From Ewingella sp. CoE-038-23 (GTDB taxonomy: Bacteria > Pseudomonadota > Gammaproteobacteria > Enterobacterales > Enterobacteriaceae): a stretch of DNA of 64,000 nt. The stretch is from assembly GCF_040419245.1 (NCBI RefSeq), contig NZ_JAZHOH010000001.1, positions 4,340,001-4,404,000 of the forward strand. Direction: 5' to 3'. A program made the position numbers and the translations under genes. Every line of letters begins with the position of its first letter. The first letter of the stretch is position 1. The notes beneath the pieces are model-generated. The model was not told the DNA's origin and did no database searches. It worked only from the letters and a program-made list of their open reading frames with translations. Shown here piece after piece: positions 60,694 to 64,000 of this stretch.

Positions 60694-60717
60694 CGCGTTT
60701 TCTAAGTAACAAAGGGA

Positions 60718-61326
60718 TTAACGCTGAACGGGAGAGAGCCGCGACGGCTGCTGATTGCTGATATGAGCAATCAGCCCGGTAATGGAAAGCACCATGGTGG
60801 AACGGACAATTTGCTGATAGCGCTGCTGCTGCATGGCGATCAAGGATTCGTCGGCTTCACCGGGTTTGAGGAAGGTTGGCGCAGGGGGGAGTGCGGCTAC
60901 GCAGTGCAGTTCGCCAAAGGGGCCAAGGATTTCATCGTCGGTAAAACGATAGTCTTCACCGTCATAATTTAACTCTTCGCGCAGCGCCATTAGCAGCTCG
61001 GCGTCTTCATATTCATGGCGGCTGATCACGCCCAGCGCATAAATCAATTTGAGCCTGACGGACAGATCGCCCAGCGGGCCGTTGCCGGTCAATAAAGGCT
61101 CGACGGCATATTTCACCGCGTAATCGTCTTTGCGGAATACCTGAATCACCAGAATATCCAGCGCTTCAGCCAGTAATTCTACGGCAGTCATCAAGAAGCT
61201 GCGCACAGATTTTCCTGCGTTCAGTTTTTCCAGTACCCGGTTTTCAAACGCCTGTGCTTTTTCCATCGAGTTACTTACGTTAAGAATCGCGTCATGAATT
61301 ACGGCTTCTGATGTGTCCATAGTCAT
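60718..61326 (-). CDS. mtlR: Mannitol operon repressor MtlR
   Basis: 202 residues (E. coli 195). All-helical protein; AFENRVLEKLNAGKSVRSFLMTAVELLAEALDILVIQVFRKDDYAVKYAVEPLL and the LGVISRHEYEDAELLMALREELNYDGEDYRFTDDEI segment (visible by LGVISRHEYEDA) are characteristic. MtlR represses the mtl operon without a classical DNA-binding domain, acting with HPr. Third gene of mtlADR, 79 nt after mtlD with a hairpin between. Confidence 0.93.
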   Translation of the reverse strand: MTMDTSEAVIHDAILNVSNSMEKAQAFENRVLEKLNAGKSVRSFLMTAVELLAEALDILVIQVFRKDDYAVKYAVEPLLTGNGPLGDLSVRLKLIYALGVISRHEYEDAELLMALREELNYDGEDYRFTDDEILGPFGELHCVAALPPAPTFLKPGEADESLIAMQQQRYQQIVRSTMVLSITGLIAHISNQQPSRLSPVQR

Positions 61327-61347
61327 CCGTGAGTCCCAGTTGTGTTT

Positions 61348-61380
61348 GAAGCTACAACGGCGCGAACCGCTGTAGCTTCA
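61348..61380 (-). terminator. Intercistronic hairpin mtlD-mtlR
   Basis: TGAAGCTACA (61348-61357) / TGTAGCTTCA (61371-61380), perfect 10-bp stem extended by CGG/CCG in the loop. On the minus strand it is followed by AACACAACTGG, lacking a T-run, so it more likely stabilises or attenuates than terminates. Confidence 0.55.
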
Positions 61381-61405
61381 TCACTTGGGCATTAATTTTT
61401 GAAAA

Positions 61406-62554
61406 TTAGTGCTTTTTCTCGTAGATGCTCACGGCTTGGGCGACAACTTCGCCGTCTTCTGGCAGGCCTGAAACCTGAGCCAGCGCCGCTTTTGGACCGA
61501 CTTTTTCCAGCAACTCTGCCCACTCTTTAGCTTGCTGATCTTCATCGCTGCGGTAGTGCATTGCGGCGGCGATACCGATCACCAAATTGTTGTGTGGCAG
61601 ATTATATTCCAATGTACCCAGCAGTGGCTTGATTAAACGATCGCCCGCGCTCAGTTTACGCAATGGCTGGCGGCCAACGCGCTCAACGTCGTCATGCAGG
61701 TACGGGTTTTCGAAACGGGTGATGATTTTTTCGATGTAAGCGAAGTGCTTTTGCGGGTCAAAGCCGTAACGGTTGATCAGCACCTGACCACTCTCTTCCA
61801 TCGCGCCGCGCACCACCAGACGGATTTTTTCGTCGAGAATTGCATCACGGATGGTGGCATGGCCTGCCTGCTGGCCGAGATACGCGGTGATCGCGTGACC
61901 GGTGTTCAGGGTAAACAGCTTGCGCTCGACGAACGCCATCAGGTTATCCGTTGGCTCCATACCGGCGATAGTCGGCAACGGGCCTTTGAACTGGGTCTGA
62001 TCGACAATCCACTCGCTGAAGGTTTCAACCGTCACTTCCAGCGGATCCGTGGTGCCCGCCGCAGCCGGAGGCACGATACGGTCAACGGCGGAGTCAACGA
62101 AACCAACGTGGGCTTCAACCCAAGCTTTCTCATCTTCTGGCAGCGCGTTGAACACGTGCTGTTTGAACTGGCTGGTGCCACGCACCATGTTTTCACAGGC
62201 GATAATGTTCAGCGGAGACTCATTGCCCTGCTGGTGACGCAGAACCAGACCTTTCGCCACGTTCGGCGCGATTTTCTCCAGCACGGTTGGGCCAACGGCG
62301 GTGGTCACTAGGTCGACTTTAGCGATCAGGTCGATAGCTTCCTGACCTGCGCTGTTGACCGCGTTAACGTTTTTCACTGGCTCGACGCTGGCCTTCTCGC
62401 CAACCACGTGCACGTCGTAACCATGACGGCTGTTTAAGGCTTCCAGCAGCACAGGGCTGACGTCAGCGAAGGTTAATTCAACTTGCGCATCGGCCAACAG
62501 TTTACCGATAAATCCACGGCCAATATTGCCCGCGCCAAAATGTAGTGCTTTCAT
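61406..62554 (-). CDS. mtlD: Mannitol-1-phosphate 5-dehydrogenase MtlD
   Basis: 382 residues, as in E. coli. N-terminal NAD-binding motif [32 protein letters not shown], catalytic Lys region [25 protein letters not shown]. It oxidises mannitol-1-phosphate to fructose-6-phosphate. It is 87 nt after mtlA, separated by a stem-loop. Confidence 0.96.
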   Translation of the reverse strand: MKALHFGAGNIGRGFIGKLLADAQVELTFADVSPVLLEALNSRHGYDVHVVGEKASVEPVKNVNAVNSAGQEAIDLIAKVDLVTTAVGPTVLEKIAPNVAKGLVLRHQQGNESPLNIIACENMVRGTSQFKQHVFNALPEDEKAWVEAHVGFVDSAVDRIVPPAAAGTTDPLEVTVETFSEWIVDQTQFKGPLPTIAGMEPTDNLMAFVERKLFTLNTGHAITAYLGQQAGHATIRDAILDEKIRLVVRGAMEESGQVLINRYGFDPQKHFAYIEKIITRFENPYLHDDVERVGRQPLRKLSAGDRLIKPLLGTLEYNLPHNNLVIGIAAAMHYRSDEDQQAKEWAELLEKVGPKAALAQVSGLPEDGEVVAQAVSIYEKKH

Positions 62555-62583
62555 AACAATATTTCCTTCGAGTCCGAATCAAC

Positions 62584-62607
62584 AAGCGGGTCTCGAAAGA
62601 CCCGCTT
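62584..62607 (-). terminator. Intercistronic hairpin mtlA-mtlD
   Basis: AAGCGGGTCT-CGAA-AGACCCGCTT, perfect 10-bp stem; no T-run. Likely a stabilising or attenuating hairpin. Confidence 0.55.
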
Positions 62608-62641
62608 AGTAATACTCTCGACCGTTTCCCTTGTTGGCTGA

Positions 62642-64000
62642 TTAGCCGCGAAGGATGGTCAGAACCTCTTCAACGCTGGTGGTGTTGGCCAGACGGTCAA
62701 TCACGCCATCTTCGTCCAGCGCCGTGGTCAGCTTGGTGATCACGTTGATGTGCTCATTATTACGCGCCGCGATACCAATAACCAGACGGGCTGAGTCATC
62801 TTCGTCATCGCCCCAGCGAATGCCCGCCGGGTACTGGCAGAACACGATACCGGTTTTCAGCACGCGGTCTTTCGCTTCGATAGTCCCGTGCGGTACTGCG
62901 ATAGATTCGCCGAGGTAAGTCGAGGTCAGCTGCTCACGAGCCAGCATCGCTTCAACGTACTCCTGCTGAACGTAGCCGCCTTTCACCAGTTGCTCACCCG
63001 CGAAGCGGATCGCGTCTTCTTTGTTGCTCGCCTGCAAGCCGAGGAAGATGTTGCTTTCGCTCAGGCGGAACAGGTGTTCGTTCTCTTGCTCACTCACCAG
63101 GCTGTCGCTCAGCGTGGTGTTCACTTTCTCTTTGTACTGGCTGGTTTTATTCACTTCAACCAGACGGGCAGTCAGATCAGTGTACAGGCCGCTGTCGAGG
63201 AAGTTAGTCAGTGAAATGTGCTGTGCGTGTGGCACTTGGCGCATTGCACGTTCGGTCAGGTCACGGTGGGTGATAACCAAGTCAACGTCGTCCGGCAGGC
63301 TGTTAATTGCGCTGTTGGTGACGCTGATGTTAGTCAGGCCAGCATCCTGCACTTTCTTACGCAGCACGCCTGCACCCATGGCACTTGAACCCATACCTGC
63401 GTCACAAGCTACGATGATTTTACGCACGGTAGACAAGTCGCCAGCCACGCCAGCGGTAGAAGCTTTGCCGCCTTTAGACTGTGCTTTCATGTCTTGAACG
63501 CGGCGAGTGGCTTCGTCCAGATCGTCGCCCTCTTTCACTTTGCTGGTTTTCAGCAGGAAAGCAGACACGATGAAGGAGACCGCGAACGCCGCCACGATTG
63601 CCGCGATGTTAGCGAAGTAAGTGCCTTTTGGCGTCATCGCCAGAACCGCGAGGATAGAGCCCGGAGATGCAGGAGAAACCAGGCCGCCGTTCAATACGGT
63701 CAGGGTGAACACGCCAGTCATACCGCCCAGAATTACCGCCAGCAGCAGGCGCGGGTTCATCAGAACGTATGGGAAGTAAATTTCGTGGATACCACCGAAG
63801 AAGTGGATGATTGCCGCGCCGCCAGCTGACTGTTTAGCGCTGCCACGACCGAAGAACATATAGGCCATCAGTACGCCCATACCCGGACCTGGGTTAGCTT
63901 CGATCAGGAAGAAGATTGATTTACCGGTTTCAGTCGCCTGCTGGATACCCAGTGGAGAGAAGATACCGTGGTTGATGGCGTTGTTGAGGAACAGGATTTT
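62642..64000 (-). CDS. mtlA: Mannitol PTS permease MtlA (N-terminal part missing)
   Basis: 452 residues are visible, running off the right edge; E. coli MtlA has 637. The IIC domain end (HFFGGIHEIYFPYVLMNPRLLLAVILGGMTG, key GGIHE) binds mannitol. IIB follows with the phosphocysteine in IIVACDAGMGSSAMGAG, then IIA with the phosphohistidine in AVPHGTIEAKD. It takes up mannitol and phosphorylates it. First gene of mtlADR; its promoter is outside the window. Confidence 0.96.
   Translation of the reverse strand, partial: KILFLNNAINHGIFSPLGIQQATETGKSIFFLIEANPGPGMGVLMAYMFFGRGSAKQSAGGAAIIHFFGGIHEIYFPYVLMNPRLLLAVILGGMTGVFTLTVLNGGLVSPASPGSILAVLAMTPKGTYFANIAAIVAAFAVSFIVSAFLLKTSKVKEGDDLDEATRRVQDMKAQSKGGKASTAGVAGDLSTVRKIIVACDAGMGSSAMGAGVLRKKVQDAGLTNISVTNSAINSLPDDVDLVITHRDLTERAMRQVPHAQHISLTNFLDSGLYTDLTARLVEVNKTSQYKEKVNTTLSDSLVSEQENEHLFRLSESNIFLGLQASNKEDAIRFAGEQLVKGGYVQQEYVEAMLAREQLTSTYLGESIAVPHGTIEAKDRVLKTGIVFCQYPAGIRWGDDEDDSARLVIGIAARNNEHINVITKLTTALDEDGVIDRLANTTSVEEVLTILRG

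Overview
The window is chromosomal DNA from a gamma-proteobacterium of the order Enterobacterales. Gene content and several E. coli-like neighbourhoods (bcs-dppFDCBA-tRNA-Pro-eptB; yibF near aldB; fdhD near sodA; yibL beside mtlADR) suggest Yersiniaceae or a close relative such as Rahnella, Ewingella, Rouxiella or Serratia. That is inferred from protein resemblance and gene order; no rRNA is present and the genus is uncertain.

Layout. 1-5.4 kb: end of a cellulose synthase operon (bcsC partial, bcsD, bcsZ). 5.4-11.2 kb: the dipeptide ABC transporter operon dppABCDF on the minus strand, with a CA-rich leader that looks like a GcvB target. 11.2-18.6 kb: a plastic zone with a ParD-like/RelE toxin-antitoxin (TA) pair, a tRNA-Pro(UGG) gene with a duplicated 3' end, eptB, the peroxide-defence pair ohr/ohrR, a RelB/DinJ antitoxin followed by a truncated toxin, a membrane-anchored alpha/beta hydrolase and a ParE/PaaA-like TA pair. 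18.6-30.8 kb: a urea-nitrogen operon behind a near-perfect sigma-54 promoter: allophanate hydrolase, urea carboxylase, a GntR regulator and the urea transporter UrtABCDE. Urea would be taken up and split by the ATP- and biotin-dependent route instead of by urease.

30.8-47.8 kb: two more TA modules (Phd/ParE and MazEF, the latter bracketed by a 32-bp perfect repeat), then small stress, export and acetyltransferase genes, a BenE-type transporter, idnD, an orphan microcin-like peptide, an isochorismatase-fold hydrolase with a GlxA-type regulator, wecH, mdfA, aldB, yibF and fdhD. 47.9-51.6 kb: sodA with a Fur box, a chemoreceptor with a flagellar-type promoter and CheR tether, and yiiM.

51.7-57.9 kb is the most striking part. 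It is an AT-rich chitin-degradation island: a ToxR/CadC-like membrane regulator, a LydA-like holin, a CBP21-like AA10 lytic polysaccharide monooxygenase, an AA7/berberine-bridge FAD oxidase with both covalent flavin anchors, and a multidomain GH18 chitinase. The oxidase and chitinase have no signal peptide. Together with the holin this suggests holin-dependent (type 10-like) release, although no endopeptidase or spanin gene is in the window. 58-64 kb returns to core genome: yibL, a MocR regulator divergent from a LysE exporter, and the mannitol operon mtlADR (mtlA runs off the right edge).

Five TA loci in about 21 kb, two long palindromic repeats, a tRNA-end duplication and a terminator duplication mark 9-32 kb as a recombination-prone stretch. 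No IS element, CRISPR array, rRNA or prophage structural gene was seen.
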